64,000 nucleotides of DNA from Exiguobacterium sp. J17977 (GTDB lineage Bacteria > Bacillota > Bacilli > Exiguobacteriales > Exiguobacteriaceae): contig NZ_JAEQBB010000002.1 of assembly GCF_018616375.1 (NCBI RefSeq), positions 124,001 through 188,000 of the forward strand, read 5' to 3'. Made by a program: the position numbers and the translations under genes. How positions within the stretch are numbered: position 1 is the first letter of the stretch; each line of letters begins with the position of its first letter. Below the pieces are notes generated by a model. The model saw nothing but the letters and a program-made list of their open reading frames with translations. It was not told the DNA's origin and searched no databases. Positions 50,701 to 58,641 of this stretch are shown here, in pieces.

Positions 50701-50731
50701 AAAAACGGACACAACGGTTGAGTCGTGTCCG
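50701..50731 (-). terminator. Intrinsic terminator, duplicated
   Basis: On the minus strand CGGACAC and GTGTCCG pair (complement of 50706-50731), followed by TTTTT. It is a diverged copy of the terminator at 51561 and follows a decayed copy of the gene there. Confidence 0.75.
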
Positions 50732-50733
50732 AG

Positions 50734-50852
50734 CATGCGCCGACGACGGCGTCGTGATTCCCTTTCGTCCACCCGTAGGCGACTTCGCGCAGATTGAGCC
50801 AACCCCGTTGCGTTGATGGTCTCTTAACATGTAATCGATACGCCGCTTCATC
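50734..50852 (-). pseudogene. Decayed partial copy of a GNAT gene
   Basis: This stretch matches two separate parts of the GNAT gene at 51595-52116. One part (minus strand RDHQRNGVGS) corresponds to the sequence around DHQRNGIGS; the other (REVAYGWTKGNHDAVVGA) to its last 18 residues, nearly base for base. The sequence between them (about 150 bases) is deleted, the frame changes at the join, the N-terminal two-thirds is missing, and the stop TGA has become TGC. It is a duplication relic with its terminator still attached. Confidence 0.85.
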
Positions 50853-50857
50853 ACGAA

Positions 50858-51541
50858 TCACTCCGTCTTGAGAAACGGAGACCTCACTCTCTTCAGCTTA
50901 GACGGTAAAAACGCATCAATTGCTTCTATGACTTCCTGTAGAACCTCAATCGTACCGAACGTATCGGCATCCCGCTCTAGCCCATGGTTCACTCCCATGA
51001 GCAGGTGCGTCTTGAGCGATGGGATGGCCGCTAACGCGTCTACCCGATTCGCCGTATAACAATGGTCCTTGTCACCGATGACGACGAGTTGAGATGCCCG
51101 GGTCGTCCTCATCGTCTGTGTCACATCCTCGCGTCCAAGGAGCGGCGTCAACCAAATGACATGTGCCTCGTGGAATATGGGACGGGTCAACTCATGGGCT
51201 AGCGCGACGGTACCAAGCGACTTCCCGACGAAGACGAATGCTTCGTATTCATGTGTCGACAAGACATGATCGATGACCGTCCGCACATCGTGACGGACGA
51301 CGTCGTCGATGTCATCGATGTGCGCATAGTCGTCACGGTAATATTGGTAGTTGATTTCCAAAACATCGCTTGAGCGTTCTAAGAGCAAGCTCGTTGTAAA
51401 ATGGAACATCGGGGCAGCGGTCGAATACCGAAACCCCGGTAGTAAAATCGCGAGTTGCCGCGATGGCCTGTCCTGCGTCAACAAAGTATACGAGACTTCA
51501 ATCCCGTCAAATCCTTTTAGCTTAGTTGTCTGTTCTTGCAT
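50858..51541 (-). CDS. Alpha/beta hydrolase
   Basis: This 227-residue alpha/beta hydrolase has nucleophile S108 in VGKSLGT, a typical G-x-S-x-G with Lys before the Ser, acid Asp in VIGDKDHCY and His in VNHGLE near the end. AGGGGGG precedes the ATG. It lies between the GNAT gene and its decayed copy on the same strand, so the copy was probably formed by a duplication around it. The substrate is unknown. Confidence 0.82.
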   Translation of the reverse strand: MQEQTTKLKGFDGIEVSYTLLTQDRPSRQLAILLPGFRYSTAAPMFHFTTSLLLERSSDVLEINYQYYRDDYAHIDDIDDVVRHDVRTVIDHVLSTHEYEAFVFVGKSLGTVALAHELTRPIFHEAHVIWLTPLLGREDVTQTMRTTRASQLVVIGDKDHCYTANRVDALAAIPSLKTHLLMGVNHGLERDADTFGTIEVLQEVIEAIDAFLPSKLKRVRSPFLKTE

Positions 51542-51560
51542 GATGATCCCCCTTATTTAT

Positions 51561-51594
51561 AAAAACGGACGCGACCCGCTCAGGCCGCGTCCGT
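51561..51594 (-). terminator. Intrinsic terminator, duplicated
   Basis: On the minus strand CGGACGCG and CGCGTCCG pair (complement of 51566-51593), followed by TTTTT. It directly follows the intact GNAT stop codon. A diverged copy occurs at 50701. Confidence 0.85.
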
Positions 51595-52116
51595 TCATGC
51601 GCCGACGATGGCGTCGTGATTCCCTTTCGTCCACCCGTAGGCGACTTCGCGCAGAGCGAGTTCCCCGAATAAACGCTCTTTCGCATCGATGACCTGTCCG
51701 TCGCGCCGCTCATAGAACGTGCGGTACGGGTTCAATTCAAGCGCCCAGATGATGAGCCCGTGATTCGACATCGCTTGGACCGCTCGCTCGAGCAGGAGCG
51801 AGCCAATCCCGTTGCGTTGATGGTCCTCTAAAATGTAAATCGCATAAATTTCATTGCGATGATCCGGATAGTCGCCGGTCCGCTCTTCCCCGTAAAGGAC
51901 GAACCCGACGATTTCTTCTTCGACCGTGGCGACGAACCCTTCGACTTCGCGTTTGGCGAGGGCGCTGCGGACCTTTTCAGACCACTCGATCGCGTTCGAA
52001 CCGAGCTTCAAAAGAAAGTCGGCTGGCACAATCCCCCGATAGGTCGTGCGCCACCCGTTCACCCTCACCCGCGCAATCCCGTAAGCGTCTTTCGGCTCGG
52101 CTTTCCGTATGAGCAT
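51595..52116 (-). CDS. GNAT-family N-acetyltransferase
   Basis: This 173-residue acetyltransferase has YAIYILEDHQRNGIGSLLLERAV, holding the Q/R-x-x-G-x-G acetyl-CoA motif, and the conserved ELNPYRTFYERRDGQVI tail. AAGGAGGGG precedes the ATG. The last third is repeated, decayed, at 50734-50852. It may resemble acetyltransferases that act on small amines; the substrate is unknown. Confidence 0.87.
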   Translation of the reverse strand: MLIRKAEPKDAYGIARVRVNGWRTTYRGIVPADFLLKLGSNAIEWSEKVRSALAKREVEGFVATVEEEIVGFVLYGEERTGDYPDHRNEIYAIYILEDHQRNGIGSLLLERAVQAMSNHGLIIWALELNPYRTFYERRDGQVIDAKERLFGELALREVAYGWTKGNHDAIVGA

Positions 52117-52213
52117 CCGTACCCCTCCTTACCCGTTCAATTTACAAGTATTTTACCACAAATCATCCAACTGAAATCACAGTTCTTCCAGATTTGACTG
52201 ACAATCATTTGAC

Positions 52214-52245
52214 AAAAAACGACCGTAGGATAGCCTACGGTCGTA
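52214..52245 (-). terminator. Terminator of the fru operon
   Basis: On the minus strand ACGACCGTAGG and CCTACGGTCGT pair (complement of 52219-52244), an 11-bp perfect stem followed by a T run. It lies just after the fruA stop codon. Confidence 0.88.
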
Positions 52246-52249
52246 AAGG

Positions 52250-54157
52250 TTAAGCGACGTTACGCGTCGTTGTAGCTTGCGTGTCCGTCAATGGTTTTTT
52301 CAAGAATGAGAGGAGGAGTGCTCCAATCAAGGCACCGGCGAGAATCGCAAGGGCGTAAAGACCCATGCTCATGGCGACGTTTCCAGCTCCTTCAAGGAGT
52401 GGGAAGACGAAGATTCCACCGTGCGGCGCTGGCAATTGGATGGCGAAGAAGGCTGACAATCCACCAGCGATGGCTGATCCGAGAATCGCTGACGGCAATA
52501 CCCGAATCGGGTCGGCCGCTGCGAACGGGATGGCCGCCTCTGTGATGAACGAGGCTCCCATGATATACGCTGTCTTCCCGGCTTCACGTTCTTGTTTCGA
52601 GAACTTTTGACGGGCGAATACAGTCGATGCGAGTGCGACGAGAAGTGGTGGCACCATCCCACCGGCCATGACGGCCGCCATGACTTCTTGGTTACCGGCC
52701 GTAAGCGCCGCTGTCCCGAAGACGTAAGCTGTCTTGTTGATTGGACCGCCCATATCGACGGCCATCATGCCACCGACGATGACACCGAGCAAGATGGCGT
52801 TCGCGCCGCTCATGCCATTGAGTGTGTCCATCAACCAAGTCATGAGTGCTGCAATCGGTTCGTTGACGACGAGCAACATAATCATCCCAGAGATGAATGA
52901 ACCGAGAAGCGGATACAACAGGACCGGCTTGATTCCTTCAAGTGTGGCCGGCAATTTCGCGAGCGCTTTCTTCAAGAAGAGGACGACATAACCGGCAAGG
53001 AAACCGGCAATCAAACCACCGAGGAATCCGGCGTTCCCTTGGCTGGCGAGTGCCCCGGCGACGAGACCTGGTGCGAGACCCGGACGGTCGGCGATCGACA
53101 TCGCGATGAAACCAGCAAGAATCGGGACGAGGAAGCCGAACGCGGCGCCACCGATTGTCATGAGTTGGGCGGCGAATTCGTTGTACGACGGGTCATCCGG
53201 GTTAGCCGAGTTGATGCCCCAGAAGAAGCTGAGGGCGATCAACAGACCACCTGCGACGACGAGTGGAAGCATCGCGGATACCCCGCTCATCAAGTGCTTA
53301 TAGATGCCGGTGCGTTGTTCTTTTTGCTGACCAGACTTTCCAGTCGCTTGATAGACCGGTCCATCTTGTTTCACAGCCCGGTTGATCAACTCTTCCGGCT
53401 TCCGGATCCCTTGGGCGACCGGGACTTCAATGACATGTTTCCCGGCGAAACGGTCCATCTCGACGGCTTTATCGGCCGCGACGATGATGGCAGTCGCTTT
53501 CGCGATATCGGCCGCTGTCAATTCGTTCTTGACGCCGGTCGAACCGTTCGTCTCGACTTTGATATCGACACCCATCGCCTCTGCTTTTTGTTTCAAGCTG
53601 TCGGCCGCCATGTACGTGTGCGCGATCCCCGTCGGACAAGCCGTGACGGCAAGGATGTAAGGCGCATCGGCTTGCACCGGCTTCGATGCGACAGGAGCCG
53701 CCTCAGCCGCTTCTTTTTCTTCGATGGCCCGGATAACGTCATCTTCTGACGTGGCCGCATAGAGACGTTCTTGGAACGCAGGGTCCATAAGGAAGACCGA
53801 TAATTTCGAAAGTGTTTCCAAGTGTTCGTTATTGGCGTGCTCTCCGGCGGCGATCATGAAGAACAAGCGGCTGTCTTGACCATCGAGCGCTTCGTAATCG
53901 ATGCCTTCCGAGCGTCCGAAGGCGATGGCCGGTTGTTTGACGGCTTTCGTCTTCGCGTGCGGGATGGCAATCCCTTCACCGAGGCCGGTCGTGCTTTGTG
54001 CTTCACGTGCGAGGATGGCGTCGCGGTAGCCGTTGCGGTCCGAGAGCTTGCCGGCGCGGTCGAGCACGTCGACGAGTTCTTCGATGACTTCGGCTTTCGA
54101 ACGGCTGCGGAGATTCAGTTGAATCGTGTCCTTTTTGAGAAGGTCCGTGATGTTCAT
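52250..54157 (-). CDS. fruA: PTS fructose EIIABC component
   Basis: This protein imports fructose and phosphorylates it at C1. Domain order is EIIA (1-145, phosphorylated His67 in GIAIPHAKT), EIIB (165-265, phosphorylated Cys174 in VTACPTGIAHTYMA) and EIIC (290-630, about eight to ten helices, with GGPINKTAYVFG). Length is 635 residues. ATG 54157 overlaps the fruK stop (ATGA) and has TTGGAGG upstream. It is the last gene of fruR-fruK-fruA. Confidence 0.96.
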   Translation of the reverse strand: MNITDLLKKDTIQLNLRSRSKAEVIEELVDVLDRAGKLSDRNGYRDAILAREAQSTTGLGEGIAIPHAKTKAVKQPAIAFGRSEGIDYEALDGQDSRLFFMIAAGEHANNEHLETLSKLSVFLMDPAFQERLYAATSEDDVIRAIEEKEAAEAAPVASKPVQADAPYILAVTACPTGIAHTYMAADSLKQKAEAMGVDIKVETNGSTGVKNELTAADIAKATAIIVAADKAVEMDRFAGKHVIEVPVAQGIRKPEELINRAVKQDGPVYQATGKSGQQKEQRTGIYKHLMSGVSAMLPLVVAGGLLIALSFFWGINSANPDDPSYNEFAAQLMTIGGAAFGFLVPILAGFIAMSIADRPGLAPGLVAGALASQGNAGFLGGLIAGFLAGYVVLFLKKALAKLPATLEGIKPVLLYPLLGSFISGMIMLLVVNEPIAALMTWLMDTLNGMSGANAILLGVIVGGMMAVDMGGPINKTAYVFGTAALTAGNQEVMAAVMAGGMVPPLLVALASTVFARQKFSKQEREAGKTAYIMGASFITEAAIPFAAADPIRVLPSAILGSAIAGGLSAFFAIQLPAPHGGIFVFPLLEGAGNVAMSMGLYALAILAGALIGALLLSFLKKPLTDTQATTTRNVA

Positions 54158-55083
54158 GTTGTTTCCTCCAATCGAGATAGTGGGGTGACGCTGACTTCGC
54201 CGACCAAGCGGTCCACGTCTTCTTTTGTGCACAGCCCGAACGTATATGCAGACGCGCTGCCGGTCGTGACCGCATAGCGGAACGCCTCGGTTGCGTCGTG
54301 GTCTTGAATGTTGGCGACGAATCCGGCGACGAGTGAATCGCCTGCGCCGACCGAGTTTACGAGTTTGCCGCTCGGTGTGTTCGCCGTATAGGCGCCTGAA
54401 CGGTTGACGAGCATGGCACCGTCACCGGCAAATGAGACGATGACGTTTTGAGCGCCGCGTTCGACCAACTGCTCCGCGTACGGGAGCGCCTGCTCGAACG
54501 TCTCGATGTCTGTGTCGAAGAGTTCACCGAGTTCATGATGGTTCGGTTTGATCATGAGCGGTTTGAGGGCGAGCACTTCGAGCATCGCTTCTTTCGTCGT
54601 ATCGACGACGAACTCGGCACCGTTCGCCCGAACCGTCTCGGCGAGCGTCCGGTAGAGCGTGTCCGGCAGATTGCCCGGGATGCTTCCCGCGAGGACGACG
54701 ATGTCGCCTGATTGGACATGATCGAACTGACGCGTCAACCGGTCCAGTTCCGCGTCCGAGATGACCGGTCCGCTCGCGTTCAATTCCGTCTCTTCTTTCG
54801 CCCGAATCTTGACGTTGATGCGCGTCTGTCCATCGACTTCAACGAAATCGGTTTGGACGCCTTTATCTGTCAGTGCCTTCTTAATAAAGTCTCCCGTCGT
54901 GCCGCCGACGAATCCAAGGGCGACCGTGTCGACATCGTATTCACGTAAGACAAATGATACGTTGATTCCTTTACCTCCGGCCCGCTGCGTCGTCTCTTGA
55001 ATCCGGTTGACTTCACCGAGAACGATTTCAGGGAGTGTGACGTAATAATCGATTGAGGGGTTCAGTGTTAACGTGTAAATCAT
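54154..55083 (-). CDS. fruK: 1-phosphofructokinase
   Basis: This enzyme converts fructose-1-phosphate to fructose-1,6-bisphosphate. It is of the PfkB family: MIYTLTLNPSIDYYV, then AGGKGINVS, and SVGAGDSLVAGF with catalytic D249. Length is 309 residues. The ATG at 55083 overlaps the stop of fruR (ATGA), and AGGTGG lies upstream. Overlaps on both ends show tight translational coupling of the three genes. Confidence 0.95.
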   Translation of the reverse strand: MIYTLTLNPSIDYYVTLPEIVLGEVNRIQETTQRAGGKGINVSFVLREYDVDTVALGFVGGTTGDFIKKALTDKGVQTDFVEVDGQTRINVKIRAKEETELNASGPVISDAELDRLTRQFDHVQSGDIVVLAGSIPGNLPDTLYRTLAETVRANGAEFVVDTTKEAMLEVLALKPLMIKPNHHELGELFDTDIETFEQALPYAEQLVERGAQNVIVSFAGDGAMLVNRSGAYTANTPSGKLVNSVGAGDSLVAGFVANIQDHDATEAFRYAVTTGSASAYTFGLCTKEDVDRLVGEVSVTPLSRLEETT

Positions 55084-55829
55084 TGGGCGTTCACCACCTT
55101 TGTGATTGATTGAATCGAACTGACGCTTGTCGAGTCGCTCCATGTGACGAGCGTGGCCGCTTCGAGCGGTGCCACCCGGCTGAACGAACGTTTCCCGAAT
55201 TTTGAATCGTCCGCCAAGATATATGCCTCGCGCGCCAATTCGATTGCTGTTTTTTTGACGAGTGCCTCTTCCGGGTCTGGGGTTGTATACCCAGCCTCTA
55301 GGTCGACGCCGTTGATGCCAAGAAAAGCGAGGTCGACCCGATAGTTCATCATGCTCTCCCGAGCGTTATAGCCGACGAGTGCCTGTGTCGACCGTTTCAA
55401 CTCACCGCCGATCACGAACGTCTTAATATCGAGGTCGAACAAGTCGTTGGCGATCGGTAAACTGTTCGTCACGACGATCACGTCTTTTCCATCTAAGAAA
55501 GGAACCATCGCTTGCGTCGTCGTCCCGGCATCGAGATAGACGGACATCCCGTCTTCGATGAAGGTCGCGGCCTTCCGTGCAATCGCGACTTTTTCATCGA
55601 CGTGTTGATCTCGTTTCTCCTCGAACGTCGGCTCTTCTTCGTAGCGGGCCACAAGTGTTGCGCCGCCGTGTACCCGTTCGAGATAACCTTCGGCTTCGAG
55701 GTCGGTCAAATCCCGGCGAATCGTCGACTCCGACGATGCCGTCAACTCGACCAATTCTTTCAATTTGACAATCTTTTGCTCCGACAGACGTTGCAAAATC
55801 AGTTGATGTCGTTGCTTCGTTAACATCAT
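55080..55829 (-). CDS. fruR: Fructose operon repressor, DeoR family
   Basis: This 249-residue DeoR-type regulator has the N-terminal winged helix-turn-helix LTKQRHQLILQRLSEQKIV, then ELVELTASSESTIRRDL, and a C-terminal phosphosugar-sensing domain with the YLDAGTTTQAMVPFL loop. It likely represses fruRKA until fructose-1-phosphate binds. GGAGGG precedes the ATG. It is the first gene of the operon, next to three candidate operator repeats, so it controls its own transcription. Confidence 0.94.
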   Translation of the reverse strand: MMLTKQRHQLILQRLSEQKIVKLKELVELTASSESTIRRDLTDLEAEGYLERVHGGATLVARYEEEPTFEEKRDQHVDEKVAIARKAATFIEDGMSVYLDAGTTTQAMVPFLDGKDVIVVTNSLPIANDLFDLDIKTFVIGGELKRSTQALVGYNARESMMNYRVDLAFLGINGVDLEAGYTTPDPEEALVKKTAIELAREAYILADDSKFGKRSFSRVAPLEAATLVTWSDSTSVSSIQSITKVVNAQ

Positions 55830-55846
55830 ATTCCCTCCGTAGCTCT

Positions 55847-55875
55847 AATATAAAGCGTTTTCATTTAAAAAACAA
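55847..55875 (-). promoter_or_regulatory. SigA promoter of the fru operon with cre site
   Basis: On the minus strand TTGTTT (complement of 55870-55875) and TATATT (complement of 55847-55852) are 17 bases apart. Inside the spacer and -10 lies TGAAAACGCTTTAT (complement of 55850-55863), matching 12 of 14 cre positions, so CcpA would block transcription in glucose. Confidence 0.65.
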
Positions 55876-55900
55876 TCATAAACATTCAAAAACATTCATC
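55871..55900. promoter_or_regulatory. FruR operator: three 10-bp direct repeats
   Basis: AACAATCATA, AACATTCAAA and AACATTCATC run head to tail at 55871, 55881 and 55891 (consensus AACAWTCAWN), exactly one helical turn apart, overlapping and upstream of the -35. Tandem repeats of this kind are typical of DeoR-family operators. Confidence 0.68.
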
Positions 55901-55928
55901 TTTTTTTACCTTGTCACAATTATAACAT

Positions 55929-55957
55929 AAAAAACGGTCACTAAGTGACCGTTTTTG
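55929..55957. terminator. Bidirectional intrinsic terminator
   Basis: AAAACGGTCAC (55931-55941) pairs with GTGACCGTTTT (55945-55955) around TAA, with T or A tracts on both sides. It lies after the alpha/beta hydrolase gene and upstream of the fru promoter. Confidence 0.8.
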
Positions 55958-55965
55958 ACAGTTCG

Positions 55966-56880
55966 TTATCGTTTCATCAACCAATCGTTCAATCGACGGA
56001 TGAGTTCGGGGTGAAGCGGCGCCTCAATGGCGTCCCGATATTCCTTATGCAACGTGAGGAGCGCGTGCGGACTCGTCCGTTCGACGAGCAAGTGGTTCAT
56101 GTCGTGGATGATGTGGCTGTCGACCTCCCCTTTCGTCCGAATCGAGTGGACGTGTTCCGGCGGGACTTGGACGTCGCGATCACCGGTCAGGGCGAGCACC
56201 GGGACCTGTACGTGTTCGAGCCGTTCGCGGACGTCGTACGATGCATGTTCACGAATCCATTTGGCGTTCACGACTTGGCCGCGGTACTTGAAGGCGGCGA
56301 CGTTCGTCCGCAGCGACCGTTCAAGCAAATCGTCTTGGCGCTGGCGAATCTTCTTCGGGACGCCAGTCAGTCGATAGAATACGCCCTTAAGTCCTTTCAC
56401 CGAACCTACTTCAGTTGCGAGCGCGTCGGCTTGCAGCAAGAACATCTTCTTCGAGGAATCGTTGAATCCGGCAAGAAGGATCAGACCGGCCGCATTCGTC
56501 TCAAGCTGAACAGCCGGGGCAATGACGGCCCCTTCGCTATGACCGAGCACATACATGTCCCCTGCGTCCGGCTCCTGTTTAATGGCGTTGACGACGGTGA
56601 TCGCATCGGTCACTAGGTCGTGCAGCCCGACTTTATTGAAATCACCGTCCGATTCTCCGATGCCTTGTTTGTCATAGCGGTAGACGTTGACACCCATCTC
56701 AAAAAGCGCCTCGGCCAGTTTTTTATATGTGCCGAGTTGGGATGGTCCCAAATTGCCGTCCCTGTCGCTCGGCCCGCTCCCGCTGAGCAGGACGACCGTC
56801 TTTCGGGGCTCGCCGTGGGTCATCCACGTACCGGCTAGTTGTCCATAATTCGTTGTCACGTTCAGTTGTCGTTCCATCAT
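55966..56880 (-). CDS. Alpha/beta hydrolase
   Basis: This 304-residue enzyme has an oxyanion motif LLSGSGPSDRDGN, nucleophile S115 in LGHSEG, acid in LTGDRDVQVPP and His in HDMNHLLV. The pattern fits the BAAT/esterase-type hydrolases. AGGGGAGG precedes the ATG. It stands alone on the minus strand. The substrate is unknown. Confidence 0.87.
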   Translation of the reverse strand: MMERQLNVTTNYGQLAGTWMTHGEPRKTVVLLSGSGPSDRDGNLGPSQLGTYKKLAEALFEMGVNVYRYDKQGIGESDGDFNKVGLHDLVTDAITVVNAIKQEPDAGDMYVLGHSEGAVIAPAVQLETNAAGLILLAGFNDSSKKMFLLQADALATEVGSVKGLKGVFYRLTGVPKKIRQRQDDLLERSLRTNVAAFKYRGQVVNAKWIREHASYDVRERLEHVQVPVLALTGDRDVQVPPEHVHSIRTKGEVDSHIIHDMNHLLVERTSPHALLTLHKEYRDAIEAPLHPELIRRLNDWLMKR

Positions 56881-57117
56881 ATCGCCTCCCCTTTCATCAT
56901 ACCGGACATCGAGGTACGTTTCGAGGAAAACTAAAGACCCAATGCACCTCGGTCATCTCGACATTTTTAGAGGGTAAATATAATTGGGTACTACCCTACT
57001 CACTCGTTCGGAACGTATCGAAAGGATAATCCTTCCATTTGTCGAAACAAAGTATATCGCTTCATGTTGAGTTTGTTTCACGACACTTCTATTTTGATTT
57101 AAGAAAGGGATAACAGA

Positions 57118-57381
57118 ATGCTTAAGAAAATCGTAAGACATAGTTGGAACGTTCTTTCAGGTTTATTTGTGCTGTTATGTTCACTTTGGTTAAGCGGCCC
57201 GGGCATAGCGGAGACGGATACACCGTATTATCGCTGGTACTTTATGTTGTGGTTTGCGTTATGGATCATCGGGTTCCTCTTGCAATTCAAGCAACGGATG
57301 AAATGGATTGGTTTTTTAGTCACATTCATCCCGACGCTATATTATTTATTTCTTGTTCTGCGCGCAATGGAACTTTTTTAG
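57118..57381 (+). CDS. Small membrane protein (87 aa)
   Basis: Three hydrophobic segments are predicted (about 13-28, 42-56 and 64-83), with short basic N-terminus (MLKKIVRHSW). AAAGGG precedes the ATG. The surrounding 57-58.6 kb is clearly richer in A+T than the rest. I recognise no family. Confidence 0.6.
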   Translation: MLKKIVRHSWNVLSGLFVLLCSLWLSGPGIAETDTPYYRWYFMLWFALWIIGFLLQFKQRMKWIGFLVTFIPTLYYLFLVLRAMELF

Positions 57382-57493
57382 TTTTCGCTTCTTCTATCCC
57401 TACTTCATAAAATACCTGTAGTCATCACGAAAGGACCTCCGCATAAGCAGAAGCCCTTTGGTTTAAAAGTTCAGTGCAATACATAGATATGGT

Positions 57494-57631
57494 TTAGATC
57501 AATGCTTGTAGCGAGAATGAAATGCCGTTTAATGCGCTGATCAGTTCATCGAGATGCCAGGCGATATAGCCGGTACTGATTGCAATTATCATGAGCATCG
57601 AACACTTGAACATTTGGATTTTATCGTTCAT
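57494..57631 (-). CDS. 45-residue small membrane protein
   Basis: A short frame (ATG 57631, TAA at 57494-57496) follows AAGGGTGG about 5 bases upstream. It encodes one hydrophobic helix (MFKCSMLMIIAISTGYIAW) followed by an amphipathic stretch (LDELISALNGISFSLQALI). The site and coding quality support expression; the role is unknown. Confidence 0.5.
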   Translation of the reverse strand: MNDKIQMFKCSMLMIIAISTGYIAWHLDELISALNGISFSLQALI

Positions 57632-57710
57632 TCATTCCACCCTTTTGTCGTTTAGATTTATAAACTTCAATCACTACAAACCAGCTTACCACGTTTCCAT
57701 TATTATGTAA

Positions 57711-58160
57711 TCAATGTACAGAAAAAGCTCTGCTCAGGTGTTTATACATCTCTTCATCTAGCATAAATATCTCGAAACTTCGAAAGTCAAACGCTCTAAT
57801 CTCAATCACCGATTGCTGCAATTGAAATCCAAACTCTGCTTCTGAATGTGGTTCATTCTCATGATCGACTTTCAACTGGTTATCTTCACTAGCGATGAAG
57901 ACGCCGCTCTCAAACTGAACGACCTGTTTGACCCGCTCCGCCAACTCACCGGTATTTGTGATTTTGATCACTCCGACGCTTTCCGATGGAAAAAGCTCCG
58001 ACAGCGACATCTCAGTCCCACCGTAAACATCAAATAGATACCAAGTCAGTTCCGATGATTGAACTCGACTTATCGATTGCAAAATTTGTTCCAACTGTCT
58101 CCCCAGACAAGAAAATTCTTCATTAAAACATGCACCGGTTATTTCCAAGCTATGAGTCAA
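57711..58160 (-). CDS. Uncharacterised protein (149 aa)
   Basis: This is a soluble acidic protein with a WYLFDVYGGTEMSLSELFPSESVG segment and no signal or membrane helix. It starts with TTG at 58160 about 8 bases after GAGGTG. It is A+T-rich. I recognise no family; it lies downstream of a weaker small frame at 58234. Confidence 0.55.
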   Translation of the reverse strand: MTHSLEITGACFNEEFSCLGRQLEQILQSISRVQSSELTWYLFDVYGGTEMSLSELFPSESVGVIKITNTGELAERVKQVVQFESGVFIASEDNQLKVDHENEPHSEAEFGFQLQQSVIEIRAFDFRSFEIFMLDEEMYKHLSRAFSVH

Positions 58161-58233
58161 CTATCATTCACCTCAATCAAAGACAGTATAGTCTAGAAAT
58201 TCATGTATTTCGATTGTCACTGATTGCCTACTT

Positions 58234-58422
58234 TTACTTACAATCCATATAAAAACAGCTTAGCTGTTGCTCTTCATTCGAACTTCCCAAGACATACACG
58301 CTGTAATGTTTTCTATATAATAAAGGTACAAGTTTCGTGAAATCGAATTGTATTTGATTACTTATCCCCTCCTCTACCAGAATGTTCATGAGTTGTTCAG
58401 TCGACTTCATCATCTGATTCAT
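58234..58422 (-). CDS. Small doubtful protein (62 aa)
   Basis: A 62-codon frame (MNQMMKSTEQLMNILVEEGI at the start) lacks a convincing ribosome binding site. It could be a small gene, a remnant of a longer one, or chance. It is in the same A+T-rich stretch and strand as the previous entry. Confidence 0.3.
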   Translation of the reverse strand: MNQMMKSTEQLMNILVEEGISNQIQFDFTKLVPLLYRKHYSVYVLGSSNEEQQLSCFYMDCK

Positions 58423-58599
58423 TGATTAAGATAATGCCATAGTGACTAGAATAACCACTTACGAGTTTTATGGCAGGTAACAAAAAATCAGCATCGAATG
58501 TTGAAATGCCGATTTAGAAAACTTCCCCTTAAGATAGTTTTATCGTAGCTTATCAACGGCTTGACGCCTGGTCAATCATTGCAAAATTCATCTGAATCA

Positions 58600-58632
58600 A
58601 AAAGACTGCAGACTATGTGTCGTCTACAGTCC
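58600..58632 (-). terminator. Intrinsic terminator
   Basis: On the minus strand GACTGTAGAC and GTCTGCAGTC pair (complement of 58604-58631), with one wobble, followed by T. Confidence 0.75.
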
Positions 58633-58641
58633 TGAAGCCGT

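Noticed and set aside
53039-53749. 236-codon open frame antisense to fruA
   Set aside because: fruA is certain from its three PTS domains. The antisense frame has a low-complexity, Arg- and Asp-rich translation and no initiation site.
55945-56616. 223-codon open frame antisense to the alpha/beta hydrolase
   Set aside because: The hydrolase has its catalytic triad and a good ribosome binding site. The antisense product has no known motif.
56953-57141. 62-codon minus-strand frame before the 87-aa membrane gene
   Set aside because: No ribosome binding site; it overlaps the start of a better-supported gene on the other strand.
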